From Acetobacteraceae bacterium (GTDB lineage: Bacteria; Pseudomonadota; Alphaproteobacteria; Acetobacterales; Acetobacteraceae), in the NCBI GenBank assembly GCA_947474705.1, contig CANJJS010000005.1:54169-118168 (forward strand): 64,000 nt of DNA, given 5' to 3'. How positions within the stretch are numbered: the stretch's first letter is position 1; the number at the start of each line of letters is the position of its first letter. Below are positions 11,371-20,708 of this stretch, piece by piece. Position numbers and translations under genes: made by a program. The notes under the pieces were generated by a model, which saw nothing but the letters and a program-made list of their open reading frames with translations, did no database searches and was not told the DNA's origin.

Positions 11371-12236
11371 CCGGCCGGCGCCCGGCGGGCGGGGAGTCCG
11401 CGCGAAAAATCGCGGTCCTGGTTGGGGCGGCGATCCTGCTGCTTTGGACGGTGTTTCCGTTTTTCTGGATTTTGCTGACGTCGCTGAAAAGCCCGGGAGA
11501 CATGTTGTCGGTCCCGCCGAAATTCGTGTTCTCGCCGACCTTCGACAATTACGCCGCGCTGGTGATGGGGGAGCAGCGCGGCGATTATGCGTCCACACGT
11601 CCGGATTTTCCGCGATTCTTTCTGAACAGCATTATCATTTCCTTCGGCGCGGTCGCGTTGTCCGTTGCGGCCGGGATTCCGGCCGCCTATGCCCTGGCGC
11701 GCTTCAATTTTCCGGGGAAGGACGCGCTGGCCTTCGTGTTCATGAGTTTCCGCTTCGTCCCGTTTATCGCCTTCGTGATCCCGCTGTATCTGCTGTATCA
11801 AAAAATCGGTCTTTATAACACGCACGGCGGGTTGATCCTGGCGTATCAGTTGATCACTCTGCCTTTCACGATCTGGATGCTGCGCAGTTTTTTCCAGGAG
11901 ATCCCCTCGGAGATTCAGGAAGCCGCGAAAATCGACGGCTGTTCCTGGCTGGGCGTGCTGACGCGGATTATTTTGCCGTTGAGCATGCCGGGTATCGCGG
12001 TCACGGTGATTCTGGGGTTCATCTTTTGCTGGAACGCCTTCAACTATCCGTTGATGCTGGCGGGGCGGCAAACCTTTCCGGTGACGGTGGGCGCGATTCA
12101 GTTCATTTCGTACGAGCAGGTCTTATGGGGCCAGATGGCGGCGGCGACGATTGTCGCGGCGTTGCCGCAATTGATCCTCAGCCTAATGGTGCAAAAATAC
12201 ATCGTTCGCGGCCTGACGATGGGCGCGGTGAAATGA
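11367..12236 (+). CDS. sugar-type ABC transporter permease (MalG/UgpE-like)
   Basis: 289 residues with about six membrane helices and an EAA loop reading EIQEAAKIDGCSWL. The start ATG overlaps the upstream stop by four bases. The C-terminal end QKYIVRGLTMGAVK is the standard ending of CUT1 permeases. The stop codon lies inside a perfect terminator hairpin shared with the convergent gene. An ATPase of the MsmX/UgpC type must be supplied from elsewhere. Confidence 0.93.
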   Translation: MTGRRPAGGESARKIAVLVGAAILLLWTVFPFFWILLTSLKSPGDMLSVPPKFVFSPTFDNYAALVMGEQRGDYASTRPDFPRFFLNSIIISFGAVALSVAAGIPAAYALARFNFPGKDALAFVFMSFRFVPFIAFVIPLYLLYQKIGLYNTHGGLILAYQLITLPFTIWMLRSFFQEIPSEIQEAAKIDGCSWLGVLTRIILPLSMPGIAVTVILGFIFCWNAFNYPLMLAGRQTFPVTVGAIQFISYEQVLWGQMAAATIVAALPQLILSLMVQKYIVRGLTMGAVK

Positions 12237-12255
12237 GCGGCGAGACCGCTCATTT
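12231..12255. terminator. bidirectional terminator containing both stop codons
   Basis: A perfect 10-bp inverted repeat, AAATGAGCGG and CCGCTCATTT, encloses a 5-base loop, with A-rich bases on one side and a T run on the other. The TGA of the permease (12234-12236) and the stop of the convergent binding-protein gene (12250-12252) both lie in the stem. It should terminate transcription from both directions. Confidence 0.75.
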
Positions 12256-13833
12256 TTCCAGCCACACATCCTCGAACCGCCAGCCGTTATAAACGCTGTT
12301 CACCATGATCGTCATATTCCGGACCTTGGGGGTCCAGCAGGTGCCGCCGCGATTATGCATGATCACGGGACGGGCGAGGTCCACCTGCAATCGCCGATCG
12401 ATCTCCCACACCATTTGCCCGCGCTTCGTCCGGTCCTGTTCCGACGACTGTGCCGCGACCAGCGCGTCCAGTTCGCGATTGCAATATCCGGTGTAATTCC
12501 GGTCGGATCCGCAGGCGTAATTTTCCGGAAACTGCTGATCCGGATCGTCGACCCCGCTTCCCGTCACGTTCATGCCCAGGGTGAAGTCTTTTCGGGCGAG
12601 TTTTGAGAACCAGACGGCCGTTTCGACAACTTCCAGCTCCGCGTCGATATAGATTTCGCGCAACTGGTCGATCAGGATCACCGCGGGGTCGCGGAACGAT
12701 CCGATGTTGCGCGTGGACACCTTGATCGCGATCCGCCTGTCCGGTCCGTATCCCATCCGCGCCATGATCGCGCGCGCCTCGGCGCGATTTTTGCCAACGT
12801 CCGGGCCGTAACCGGGGATCGTTTCCAGGATCTCGCGTGGCATGCCCCAGACTCCCTCCGGCCCAGGAAGCAATGCGCCGCCGGTGCTGTTGCGTCCCTC
12901 CGAAAGAATGTCGACGAAGGCTTTGCGGTCGAGTGTCAACGCCATCGCACGTCGCATGTCCGGATTATCGAAGGGCGGCGCGTCGCGGTTGACCAGAATA
13001 TTGGTGCTGCCGTTCTGGGTCGCGATCTCGCAAATCGCGGTGGGCATCTGCGTTTTCAGATCGCGCACCAGCGGAACAGACAATTCGTAGGGGAACGTCA
13101 TATCGAACCGGCCCGACACAAACGACAGGATGGCCGTGGCGCGATTGGGGACAATCGTGTACTCGATCCCCTCCAGATACGGCAGTCCCTTTTTCCAATA
13201 GTCCGGGTTTCGGACCAGGGAGATGCTTTCGTTGCGTTTGAATTCGACGAACCGGAACGGCCCGGTCCCCAGCGGGCTGGTGCGCTGTGCCGCCGCAGGA
13301 ACGTGGCAGGGATAAATCGGCGTATATCCGGACGCCAGCAACACCAGGATCGAGGGTTGCGGCCGTTTCAAATGAAATGTCGCCTCATGGTCCCCGGAGA
13401 TCGTGACATCCTCCAGATTGCGGTACCAGCTCGCGCGGAGGTTTGTCCGCAGCCGGTCCGCCGCCTTACCCAACAACAGATCGACGGTGCATTTCACGTC
13501 TTTGGATGTGAACGGCTTTCCGTCGTGCCAGCGGACGCCTTCGCGCAGTTTGAAGGTCAGTTTCGTGCGATCGGCGTTCCAGGTCCAGGACGTCGCGAGA
13601 TCGGGACGGATCGTATCCAGACTGTTCTGGGCGATGTTCTGATCGAAAACGACGAGATTGTTATAGACCGCCATCACGGGGGTCACGACCGAGTTAGTGC
13701 CTTCCTCGTGGATCGAAAGGCTCGCCGGACTGTCGCGATGGAGAATACGAAGCACGCCGCCGGAGTGTTGCGCCTGCGCGGCACCGGAGACCAACAGCGA
13801 AACGGCGGCGACGAACCCACGAATTCCGCGCAT
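12250..13833 (-). CDS. ABC transporter substrate-binding protein, family 5
   Basis: 527 residues with a signal peptide ending near AAQAQHSGG. Family 5 (peptide/nickel/opine) features include RPDLATSWTWNAD, the LREGVRWHDGKPF block and the long C-terminal lobe. Length is normal. It lies on the minus strand downstream of another family 5 protein and no permease or ATPase gene is nearby, so it is either an orphan partner for a distant Opp/Dpp-type transporter or one half of a pair with different ligands. Confidence 0.92.
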   Translation of the reverse strand: MRGIRGFVAAVSLLVSGAAQAQHSGGVLRILHRDSPASLSIHEEGTNSVVTPVMAVYNNLVVFDQNIAQNSLDTIRPDLATSWTWNADRTKLTFKLREGVRWHDGKPFTSKDVKCTVDLLLGKAADRLRTNLRASWYRNLEDVTISGDHEATFHLKRPQPSILVLLASGYTPIYPCHVPAAAQRTSPLGTGPFRFVEFKRNESISLVRNPDYWKKGLPYLEGIEYTIVPNRATAILSFVSGRFDMTFPYELSVPLVRDLKTQMPTAICEIATQNGSTNILVNRDAPPFDNPDMRRAMALTLDRKAFVDILSEGRNSTGGALLPGPEGVWGMPREILETIPGYGPDVGKNRAEARAIMARMGYGPDRRIAIKVSTRNIGSFRDPAVILIDQLREIYIDAELEVVETAVWFSKLARKDFTLGMNVTGSGVDDPDQQFPENYACGSDRNYTGYCNRELDALVAAQSSEQDRTKRGQMVWEIDRRLQVDLARPVIMHNRGGTCWTPKVRNMTIMVNSVYNGWRFEDVWLEK

Positions 13834-13937
13834 TCTTTCCTCCCCGCGCCAGTTGACTGGCTTGTGCCGCCATCAACGGCCTGGGCCGCGCCGATGTCAA
13901 CCGTCGCGGTCCCGCGGGGAAGCCGCCCGCCATCCCG

Positions 13938-15518
13938 TCAGGCCCGGCGGACGTTCCAGAAATAAGGGGCCGTGCCTTCCACCATGCCCTTCAATGTCTT
14001 GCGATAGGCCGATCGTATCTGGAACGTTCCAATCGGCACATAAGGTACCCGGTCGAAGGCGCGGCTTTGGATTTGCGCCACCACCGCGTCGCGTTCCACC
14101 GGATCGGTCGCCTCCACGAAGCGGCGTGTCAGGACCTCCATATCCTCGTCTTTGTACCAGCCGAACCACGCGGTCGCGCCCAGGCCCCGAATCTGGCTGT
14201 GCTCGATCGGCGTGTAGCCGATCGTGGAGGGCCGCCAGGTATGAATGACCGACCACCCCCCCTTCTCCACCGGCTCCCGCGACACCCGCCGTTGAACGAC
14301 CGACCCCCAGTCGGTGGCCACCAGTTCCGCGTTCATCCCGATTTTTTTCAAAATGTCGTAGGTGACATCGCCGAACGGCCCCACGGTGGTCAGATCCGTC
14401 GGGCTGAGCACCACCGCCTTTTCGCCTTTGTAGCCCGAGTCTTTCAGCATCCGCCGGGCTTTTTCAATATTGCCTTCCAGCGCGTCGGATTTCTCTTCGA
14501 CCCCATACTTGCTGCCACACGGAAAGATCGACTTACAGGTCGTAAACGCACTGGCGTCGCCCGCCGTGACCGAGGCCATGTAGTCTGCGGGATTAACCGC
14601 CATCATCACCGCGCGCCGCACCGCGACATTGTCGAAGGGCGGATGCAAATGGTTGAACCGCAGCACCCCATTATATCCGGTGGGATTGTGATAGCCGAGC
14701 TGGATCGCCGGATTGGCTTTCAACATCGCCACGAGATCGGGCTGCACCTGTTCGTACCAATCGGCCTCGCCGCTTTGCAACGCCGCGGCGGCAGTGGCGG
14801 AGTCGGGGATCACCCGCCACTCGATCCGCTCGAAATGCGCGACCTTTCCGCCGGTCATCCACTCCGCCGGTTCCTGACGCGGCACATATCCGTCGAACTT
14901 CGCGTAAACCACCTGCGCCCCGGACACATATTCGCCCGGCACGAATTTATACGGCCCCGATCCGGTCGGGTCGGTCACCTGTTTGAACGGATCGGTTTTC
15001 GCCAGATGCTCCGGCATCATGAACGCGACGGAGGCACCGCCTCGAGCGATCGCCTCGATGAAAATCGAAATGGGCCGCTTCAGGACGATTTCGATGGTGC
15101 GGTCGTCGCGGGCTTTGCAGGACTCGACATATTGCCACATCGTCTGGCCCAATGTCTCCCGCGCCGCCCAGCGGGAAAGGCTCGGGGCGCAATCCTGCGC
15201 GCGCACGGGTTCGCCGTTGTGGAATTTCAATCCATCGCGCAACCGGATTAAGTAGGTCCGCCCGTCGTCCGACACCGTATAGCCCTCGGCCATCTGCGGC
15301 TTCGGTTCCAGCTTCGCGTTCACCCCGAACAACAAATCGTAAACCGCGTAACCGTGATGCACCGTCGGTTGCGCGGTGGTGAAGATCGGATCCAGCAGCG
15401 TCAGATTCGCCTGCGGAATGAACACCAGCGTCTTGGCCCGTGTCCCCTGGGCGATCGAGAATTTGGCCGGCGCGAAGGGCGCGGCGGCCGCGGCTGTCAC
15501 GAATGCGCGTCGTTTCAT
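13938..15518 (-). CDS. ABC transporter substrate-binding protein, family 5 (second copy)
   Basis: 526 residues with an N-terminal export signal (MKRRAFVTAAAAAPFAPA, which carries an Arg-Arg but lacks a full Tat motif). Family features include PQMAEGYTVSDDGRTY and LRDGLKFHNGEPV. It shares family and size with the neighbour downstream but is clearly diverged from it, so this is not a recent duplication. It lies just downstream of a D-aminoacylase-like amidohydrolase gene on the same strand; a role in uptake of acylated amino acids or peptides is possible but only inferred. Confidence 0.92.
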   Translation of the reverse strand: MKRRAFVTAAAAAPFAPAKFSIAQGTRAKTLVFIPQANLTLLDPIFTTAQPTVHHGYAVYDLLFGVNAKLEPKPQMAEGYTVSDDGRTYLIRLRDGLKFHNGEPVRAQDCAPSLSRWAARETLGQTMWQYVESCKARDDRTIEIVLKRPISIFIEAIARGGASVAFMMPEHLAKTDPFKQVTDPTGSGPYKFVPGEYVSGAQVVYAKFDGYVPRQEPAEWMTGGKVAHFERIEWRVIPDSATAAAALQSGEADWYEQVQPDLVAMLKANPAIQLGYHNPTGYNGVLRFNHLHPPFDNVAVRRAVMMAVNPADYMASVTAGDASAFTTCKSIFPCGSKYGVEEKSDALEGNIEKARRMLKDSGYKGEKAVVLSPTDLTTVGPFGDVTYDILKKIGMNAELVATDWGSVVQRRVSREPVEKGGWSVIHTWRPSTIGYTPIEHSQIRGLGATAWFGWYKDEDMEVLTRRFVEATDPVERDAVVAQIQSRAFDRVPYVPIGTFQIRSAYRKTLKGMVEGTAPYFWNVRRA

Positions 15519-15659
15519 GGTCCCGGCTCCCTGTCGTTGGTCAGGCGCGCCCTCTTGCCGGGGCGGCCCGGTCGCGCCCGAGGCGCGGCGCTACGCCTAC
15601 AAGCGACGGGCCGGGCACGCAACGGCGTCCGCGCGCACCCGGCGAAATTCGCCTCCGGG

Positions 15660-17369
15660 CTACCCCGCGGACCGCGCGCCCCGGATCAACCGTCCCGGCA
15701 ACGCGCCGGTCGCCTCGCCATCGCGATACACCGTGGTGCCGGAAACGATCGTCGCGTCGAAGCCCTCGGTGCGCTGCACCAGCCGCCGCCCGCCGCTGGG
15801 CAGGTCGTACAGAACCTCCGGTGCGCGCACGTTCAACCGATCGAAATCGATCACGTTCAGATCCGCCTTGAACCCCGGCTTCACCACGCCCCGGTCCAGC
15901 AACCCGATCGCCGCGGCGTTGTCCCGCGTCAGCCGCTTCACCACGAAGGGCAACGGCAACTTCTCGCCCCGGCTCCGGTCGCGCGCCCAATGCGTCAGTG
16001 TCGTCGTCATGGAACTGGCGTCGCAGATGATCCCCAGATGCGCGCCGCCATCCCCCAGCCCGATCAGCGTGTGCGGGTCCTCCAGCATCAGCTTCACGGT
16101 ATCGAGCGTGCCGTCGGCGTAATTGATGATGGGCCGGTACAGCATCGACCGCCCGTCTTTCTCCATCATCGTGTCATAGGCGAGTTCGGCCGGGTCGCGC
16201 CCCAACCGGACCGCGGTCGCCCCGATGCTGGCCTCGGGCGGCGGTTCGTAATCGGGGTGTTCCGCCATCGGAAACAGCTTGGTCCAGGTGTTCAACCGGG
16301 ACCGCCAGGCCGGATCGGCGGTTTCCTCCGCCAGCAACCGCGCCCGAAACGCCGGATCGCGCAACCGTTCCAGCTTCCCCGCGAAGGGCAAATGCCGGAT
16401 CTCCCGCCATCCCGGGCGTGCGGAGAACGGATTTTGCGACACTTCCCAGCCCAGCATGAAGCCAATGGGACGGCCGATTACCTGCGCCTTCATCGAATGG
16501 CCGGCGCGATTGACCTCGGCGACCTTGTCCAACAGATCGCGCCACAGGCCCGGCCGGTTCTCCCGCTGCAACAGCGAAAACGTCATGGGCCGGCCCGAAG
16601 CTTCGAGGACCCGGCGCAGAATGCCGAACTCCGCCTCCGGATCGTCGAAATCGGAAATCACCTGCATCCAGCCCGCGCCCACATCCCGCAGCGCCCGTCC
16701 GATCTCCGCGAGTTCGGCTTCGGCGGCGTGCAAAGTCGGAATGGAATCACCCGCCAGCGTCTTGTGCGCGATGGTCCTGGACGTGGAAAAGCCCAGCGCG
16801 CCCGCCCGGACGCCCTCGGCGGAGATCCGCGCCATGATCGCGCGGTCCTCCGCCGTCGCCGGTTCGCGCGCCGCGCCGCGTTCGCCCATCGCGTGCACCC
16901 GAACGGCGGAATGCGGCACCTGCGTGCCGACATCGACGTCGTAGCGGCGGGCGTCCAGGGCATCGAGGAAATCGGGGAAGCTTTCCCAGTTCCAGGGCAA
17001 CCCCTCGGTCAGCACGACCTCGGGGATGTCCTCGACCCCCTCCATCAGCTTGACCAGCATGTCGCGCCGGTCCGGCCGGCAGGGCGCGAAGCCGACGCCG
17101 CAATTGCCGATCAGCACGCTGGTGACGCCGTTCCAGGACGATGGGCCCAACTGGTTCGACCAGGTGACCTGCGCGTCGTAATGGGTGTGAATATCGACGA
17201 AGCCCGGCGTGACGAGCTTGCCGCGGGCATCGATCTCCCGGTCGCCTTTCGGCAGCGACCGCGCGACGGCGGCGATTTTCCCGTCGCGGACCGCGACATC
17301 GGCCTCGTACGGCGCGGCGCCGGTTCCATCGACGACGGTCCCACCGCGAATGACAAGCGTGTCGGCCAT
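15660..17369 (-). CDS. N-acyl-D-amino-acid deacylase-like amidohydrolase
   Basis: 569 residues of the amidohydrolase superfamily (D-aminoacylase group). The N-terminal beta-sandwich begins [15 protein letters not shown], followed by the metal-binding [12 protein letters not shown] motif, the GNCGVGFAP block, and a C-terminal [10 protein letters not shown] region closing the sandwich. Known members remove the acyl group from N-acyl-D-amino acids; other members hydrolyse related amides. The ATG at 17369 has GGGAGGAG upstream. It precedes the two family 5 binding-protein genes on the same strand, with 141 bp to the next. Confidence 0.88.
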   Translation of the reverse strand: MADTLVIRGGTVVDGTGAAPYEADVAVRDGKIAAVARSLPKGDREIDARGKLVTPGFVDIHTHYDAQVTWSNQLGPSSWNGVTSVLIGNCGVGFAPCRPDRRDMLVKLMEGVEDIPEVVLTEGLPWNWESFPDFLDALDARRYDVDVGTQVPHSAVRVHAMGERGAAREPATAEDRAIMARISAEGVRAGALGFSTSRTIAHKTLAGDSIPTLHAAEAELAEIGRALRDVGAGWMQVISDFDDPEAEFGILRRVLEASGRPMTFSLLQRENRPGLWRDLLDKVAEVNRAGHSMKAQVIGRPIGFMLGWEVSQNPFSARPGWREIRHLPFAGKLERLRDPAFRARLLAEETADPAWRSRLNTWTKLFPMAEHPDYEPPPEASIGATAVRLGRDPAELAYDTMMEKDGRSMLYRPIINYADGTLDTVKLMLEDPHTLIGLGDGGAHLGIICDASSMTTTLTHWARDRSRGEKLPLPFVVKRLTRDNAAAIGLLDRGVVKPGFKADLNVIDFDRLNVRAPEVLYDLPSGGRRLVQRTEGFDATIVSGTTVYRDGEATGALPGRLIRGARSAG

Positions 17370-17754
17370 GAGCGTCCGCTCCTCCCAAGGTTCTTCCACG
17401 ACTATCGAAGAGCGATCGTGGCGGGTCAATCGGCGCATGGGCGGGTTGACGATGCCAGCGGGGAGACGCGGCCCGGCGGCGGGCTGGAAACGGCGCGGCC
17501 AGGGAGGTTGCCACCGATCCGCCATCGAAGGCGCCAAAAATCGCCATAGAAGCGCGCTTTCCTCGCGAAGGCCAAAACGGTCCGGCCCAATGCGGCGGCA
17601 CGGATGCCTTGACCACGCCGGGGCGTGGGCGCTAATCGCGCCTGTCGCGCGTCACGCGGCGTGGCCCAAGGTCTCTGGTCAAGGCTTCCGGGGCCAAAGT
17701 TTCTTGCCCCTGGGTTCGTGGGGCTGGCCGGCTCACAACTCCCGCGAAGGATGT
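17370..17754. other. 385-bp divergent intergenic region
   Basis: This stretch lies between the divergent amidohydrolase and pal genes and must carry promoters for both. Frames across it show no family similarity and no ribosome sites of note. I see no convincing hairpin, tRNA or repeat in it. Confidence 0.5.
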
Positions 17755-18237
17755 ATGCGTATGTTCGGCAAAGTTCTCGGCGCGCTTCTCGCGCTCGGTT
17801 TATTGGCGGGGTGCTCGTCGTCCGACACCGAAACCACGGCCCGGACCAGCGGCGGCACGGGCGCGTCCACGGGTGGCACGGGCCAGGGGACCGGCGGCGT
17901 GTTCGGCGCCACGGGGGATACCGTATATTTCGACACCGACCGCGCGGTGCTCCGCGACGACGCCCGGGTCACGCTCGACGGGCAGGCGGACTATTTGAAC
18001 CGGAACAAGACCGTGAACGTCTCGATCGCCGGCAATTGCGACGAACGGGGAACGTCGGAATACAACATCGCGCTCGGCGGGCGCCGCGCTTACGCCGCCG
18101 CCAGCTACCTCGCCGCCAAGGGGATTTCCGCCACCAGGATCGCCACCGTCAGCTACGGCAAGGATCGTCCCACCGCGCCCGGTTCCACCGAAGACGCCTG
18201 GGCGAAAAACCGCAGCGCCATCACCTCGGTCCGATGA
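17755..18237 (+). CDS. pal: peptidoglycan-associated lipoprotein Pal
   Basis: 160 residues. A lipoprotein signal with lipobox LLAGC (acylated Cys near residue 20), a Gly/Thr/Ser-rich linker, then an OmpA-like domain starting VYFDTDRAVL and containing NCDERGTSEYNIALGGRRA, the diaminopimelate-binding block. Pal anchors the outer membrane to peptidoglycan and works with Tol proteins during constriction. The start could be 17755 or 17761; GAAGG lies just upstream of both. Its stop overlaps the cpoB start (ATGA). The usual tolQRAB genes are not next to it in this window. Confidence 0.93.
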   Translation: MRMFGKVLGALLALGLLAGCSSSDTETTARTSGGTGASTGGTGQGTGGVFGATGDTVYFDTDRAVLRDDARVTLDGQADYLNRNKTVNVSIAGNCDERGTSEYNIALGGRRAYAAASYLAAKGISATRIATVSYGKDRPTAPGSTEDAWAKNRSAITSVR

Positions 18238-19595
18238 ACGATATCCCGCCCCCCCCGGACCAACCGCCCGTGGCCGCGCGGTGCCGGGCGAGAACCGCCC
18301 TCCCCTTCGCCGCGCGCGGTCCCAGGGCCTGGCGTCTGGCCGCGGGGCTCGCTTTCGCGCTGCTTCTGGCGCCGATCTCCGCCGCATGGGCGCAGATCGA
18401 CAGCCGCGAGGGCATCGCGCTGCAAAATCAGGTGTATCAGTTGCGCCAGGAATTGCAGACGCTGCGGGCCGATATCGCCCGCTCCGGCGGCGGGTATTCC
18501 GGTGGCGGCAATGACGCCGCGGCGCAATTGCTCAGCCGCGTGCAGGCGATGGAAGAGCAATTGCGGCAACTGCGCGGGCGCATCGACGAGACGCAGAACC
18601 TGGTGAACCGGCATCACGCCGATGTCCTGAAACGGATCGACGATTTGTCCTTTCAGATGAATCTTCCGGGACGCGTGGCGCCACCGGCCGCGGCCCCAAT
18701 GGCGGCGGTTCCGAAGCCTGAGCCCGCGCGTCCGGCCGACCCGGCGCCGATCGCCGCGCCGCGGCCGGAGGCTCCGCCGAAAGTGGCGCTGCCGCCGCCG
18801 CCCGAGGTCATCCCGATGCCGCCGCCGGCCCCGCCGCGCAGCTTCACCTTCAACCAGATCCCCGAACCGATGCGCGAGGCCCCACGCGCCGCGCCGCCAC
18901 CGGCGCAACCGCCCGCCCCCGCGCCCGCGCCGCCCCAGACGACCATCCGCTTGGACCCGGCGCCCCGAATCGAAACGCCCCGGGTGGAACCTCCCAGGGT
19001 GGAGCCTCCCAGGGCTGAGCCTCCCAGAGCAGAGCCGCCCAAGGTGGAGGTGCCGAGAGCGGAACCGCCCAGGCCTGAGGCACCGCGCGCCGATCCGGTG
19101 CGCCCCATGCCTCGGCCGCCAGAGGCCGCGCCGAAACCGCCGCCCGCTTCGGCGACGGCACAGGCTCCGGAAGCCGCGCCTTTGGCGCCGGTCCCACCCG
19201 GCGGCAAGCGGACACCGGAGATGGCGTTGCAGGAAGGCAACGCCGCGCTGGCCCGCCGCGATTACGCCGCCGCGGAGCGTGCCGCGCGCGAGGTCATGAG
19301 CAATCGGACCTCGCCGCGCACTTATGACGGGCAGTTCTTGCTGGCGCGGTCGCTGGCCGGACAGAAGCAATTCGCGCAGGCGGCGATCGCGTTCGACGAT
19401 GCCTATAACCGGTCGCACAAGGGCCGCCACGCGCAGGACGCGCTGATCGGGCTGGCCAGTGCCCTGACCGCGATCAACGAGCGCCGCGCGGCCTGCGACA
19501 CGTTGGGCCGGTTGCGCGCGGAATTTCCGCAGGTGCGCGCCGATCTGCAGGAAACGATCACGCGGACCAACGAACGGGCGGCCTGCGGACGGTAA
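18234..19595 (+). CDS. cpoB: Tol-Pal system protein CpoB/YbgF
   Basis: 453 residues, much longer than the usual 260-330. A short basic leader precedes the signal peptide (hydrophobic AGLAFALLLAPISAAWA); then a coiled-coil rich in Gln/Leu (about 65-140), a long proline-rich spacer with PRVEPP-type repeats (about 155-320), and C-terminal TPR-like helices beginning PEMALQEGNAALARRDYAAAE. CpoB coordinates peptidoglycan synthesis with outer-membrane constriction through Tol. Its start overlaps the pal stop. The extra length is due to the spacer. Confidence 0.87.
   Translation: MNDIPPPPDQPPVAARCRARTALPFAARGPRAWRLAAGLAFALLLAPISAAWAQIDSREGIALQNQVYQLRQELQTLRADIARSGGGYSGGGNDAAAQLLSRVQAMEEQLRQLRGRIDETQNLVNRHHADVLKRIDDLSFQMNLPGRVAPPAAAPMAAVPKPEPARPADPAPIAAPRPEAPPKVALPPPPEVIPMPPPAPPRSFTFNQIPEPMREAPRAAPPPAQPPAPAPAPPQTTIRLDPAPRIETPRVEPPRVEPPRAEPPRAEPPKVEVPRAEPPRPEAPRADPVRPMPRPPEAAPKPPPASATAQAPEAAPLAPVPPGGKRTPEMALQEGNAALARRDYAAAERAAREVMSNRTSPRTYDGQFLLARSLAGQKQFAQAAIAFDDAYNRSHKGRHAQDALIGLASALTAINERRAACDTLGRLRAEFPQVRADLQETITRTNERAACGR
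18980..19085 (+). repeat. proline-rich coding repeat in cpoB
   Basis: About seven imperfect 15-bp units encode PRVEP/PRAEP-type pentapeptides, some expanded. It forms the core of the extended spacer. Simple repeats of this kind can change length by slippage. Confidence 0.7.
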
Positions 19596-19824
19596 GGAAC
19601 GCGAGACGGCGCGGCCCAAGGTGCGATCCCCAGGGGGCAATCCCAAGGGGGCGTCCCGGGGCGGCAATCTCAAGGCCGGGGGTCGATCCCGGAGACCGCC
19701 TGGCGATGCCCGCGATGCGCGAGGGCACATACGTGCCGGTTTCGGGACACGCGGCCGCGCGACCTTACCCTGGCGCCATCGTGCGCCGCCGCCTTCGCGC
19801 GGCCGCGTGTTCCCTGTTTCCCGC

Positions 19825-19868
19825 GCGCGGTCTCGCCGCCAGGACACCTCCCGGCGGCGAGACCGCGC
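19825..19868 (-). terminator. terminator hairpin after the GST gene
   Basis: A perfect 16-bp inverted repeat (arms 19825-19840 and 19853-19868, with GGTCTCGCC and GGCGAGACC inside) around a 12-base loop. It lies just past, and slightly into, the end of the minus-strand GST gene. The rest of the 276-bp gap from cpoB holds no gene I can support. There is no long T run, so efficiency as an intrinsic terminator is uncertain. Confidence 0.55.
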
Positions 19869-19871
19869 CGG

Positions 19872-20585
19872 TCAGGCCGCCGCGAACTTTCCGCGGCCGA
19901 ACACCTTGTCCATGTTCTCGGGCGTCGCCTTGTCGAAGGCCGTGGTCGCGGCGCGGACCGCGTCGACTTTGGCCAGCGCCGCCTTCACCGCCGGACGCTC
20001 GGAGATCGCCGCGACCCATTTCATCGTCGCCGGGAATTTGGCCGCCGCGGCCTCCCCCAGCAGCGCCGGGATGTTACGCGACCAGGGGAAAGTCGCGATA
20101 TCGGCGACACCGTATTCCACACCACCGAGATACGGATGCGCCGCGAGGCGTTGTTCGATGACCTCCGACACCCGGATGGCCTGCGTGGTGTAACGGCTTT
20201 TGGAATAATCGTTGCCCGCGGGCGCGAAGCGGACAAAATGCACATATTGGCCGAACATCGGGCCGACCGTGCTCATCTGCGTCATCAGCCACTGGATCGC
20301 GTCGTATTTAGCGGCCGTGCCGGCGGGCAGCAGTTTGCCGGTTTTCTCGGCGAGATACAGCAGGATCGCGCCCGATTCGAAGCAGGTATAGGGCTGTCCG
20401 TCCGGCCCATCGGAATCGACGATCACCGGCACCTTCGCGTTCGGGTTCAGTTTCAGGAAATCGGCGCCGAACTGCTCGCCCGTGAATACGTCCACCGGCG
20501 CGACCTCGTAGGGCAGGCCGAGTTCTTCCAGCGCGATGAACACCTTCACGACGTTGGGGCTGCCCATTCCGTATAGTTTGATCAT
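19872..20585 (-). CDS. glutathione S-transferase family protein
   Basis: 237 residues. The N-terminal thioredoxin-fold half reads MIKLYGMGSPNVVKV, with NPNAKVPVIVD (cis-Pro) and ESGAILLYLAE (glutathione gamma-glutamyl contact) in their usual places; an all-helical C-terminal half follows. Resembles the YfcG/YghU-type bacterial group more than classical detoxifying classes, though this is a loose call. The ATG at 20585 follows GAGGAGGAG. Divergent from the GNAT gene. Confidence 0.9.
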   Translation of the reverse strand: MIKLYGMGSPNVVKVFIALEELGLPYEVAPVDVFTGEQFGADFLKLNPNAKVPVIVDSDGPDGQPYTCFESGAILLYLAEKTGKLLPAGTAAKYDAIQWLMTQMSTVGPMFGQYVHFVRFAPAGNDYSKSRYTTQAIRVSEVIEQRLAAHPYLGGVEYGVADIATFPWSRNIPALLGEAAAAKFPATMKWVAAISERPAVKAALAKVDAVRAATTAFDKATPENMDKVFGRGKFAAA

Positions 20586-20708
20586 GGTGGTCTCCTCCTC
20601 GTTTGGGCTCCAATCCTCGCATGTTCGCCCCTGACCAGGAAACAGGCCGGTTGCGGGCGGGGACGCTTCGCGGGAAAAGCGGAGCCTCTCCCCACCGGGA
20701 ACCCGCCG

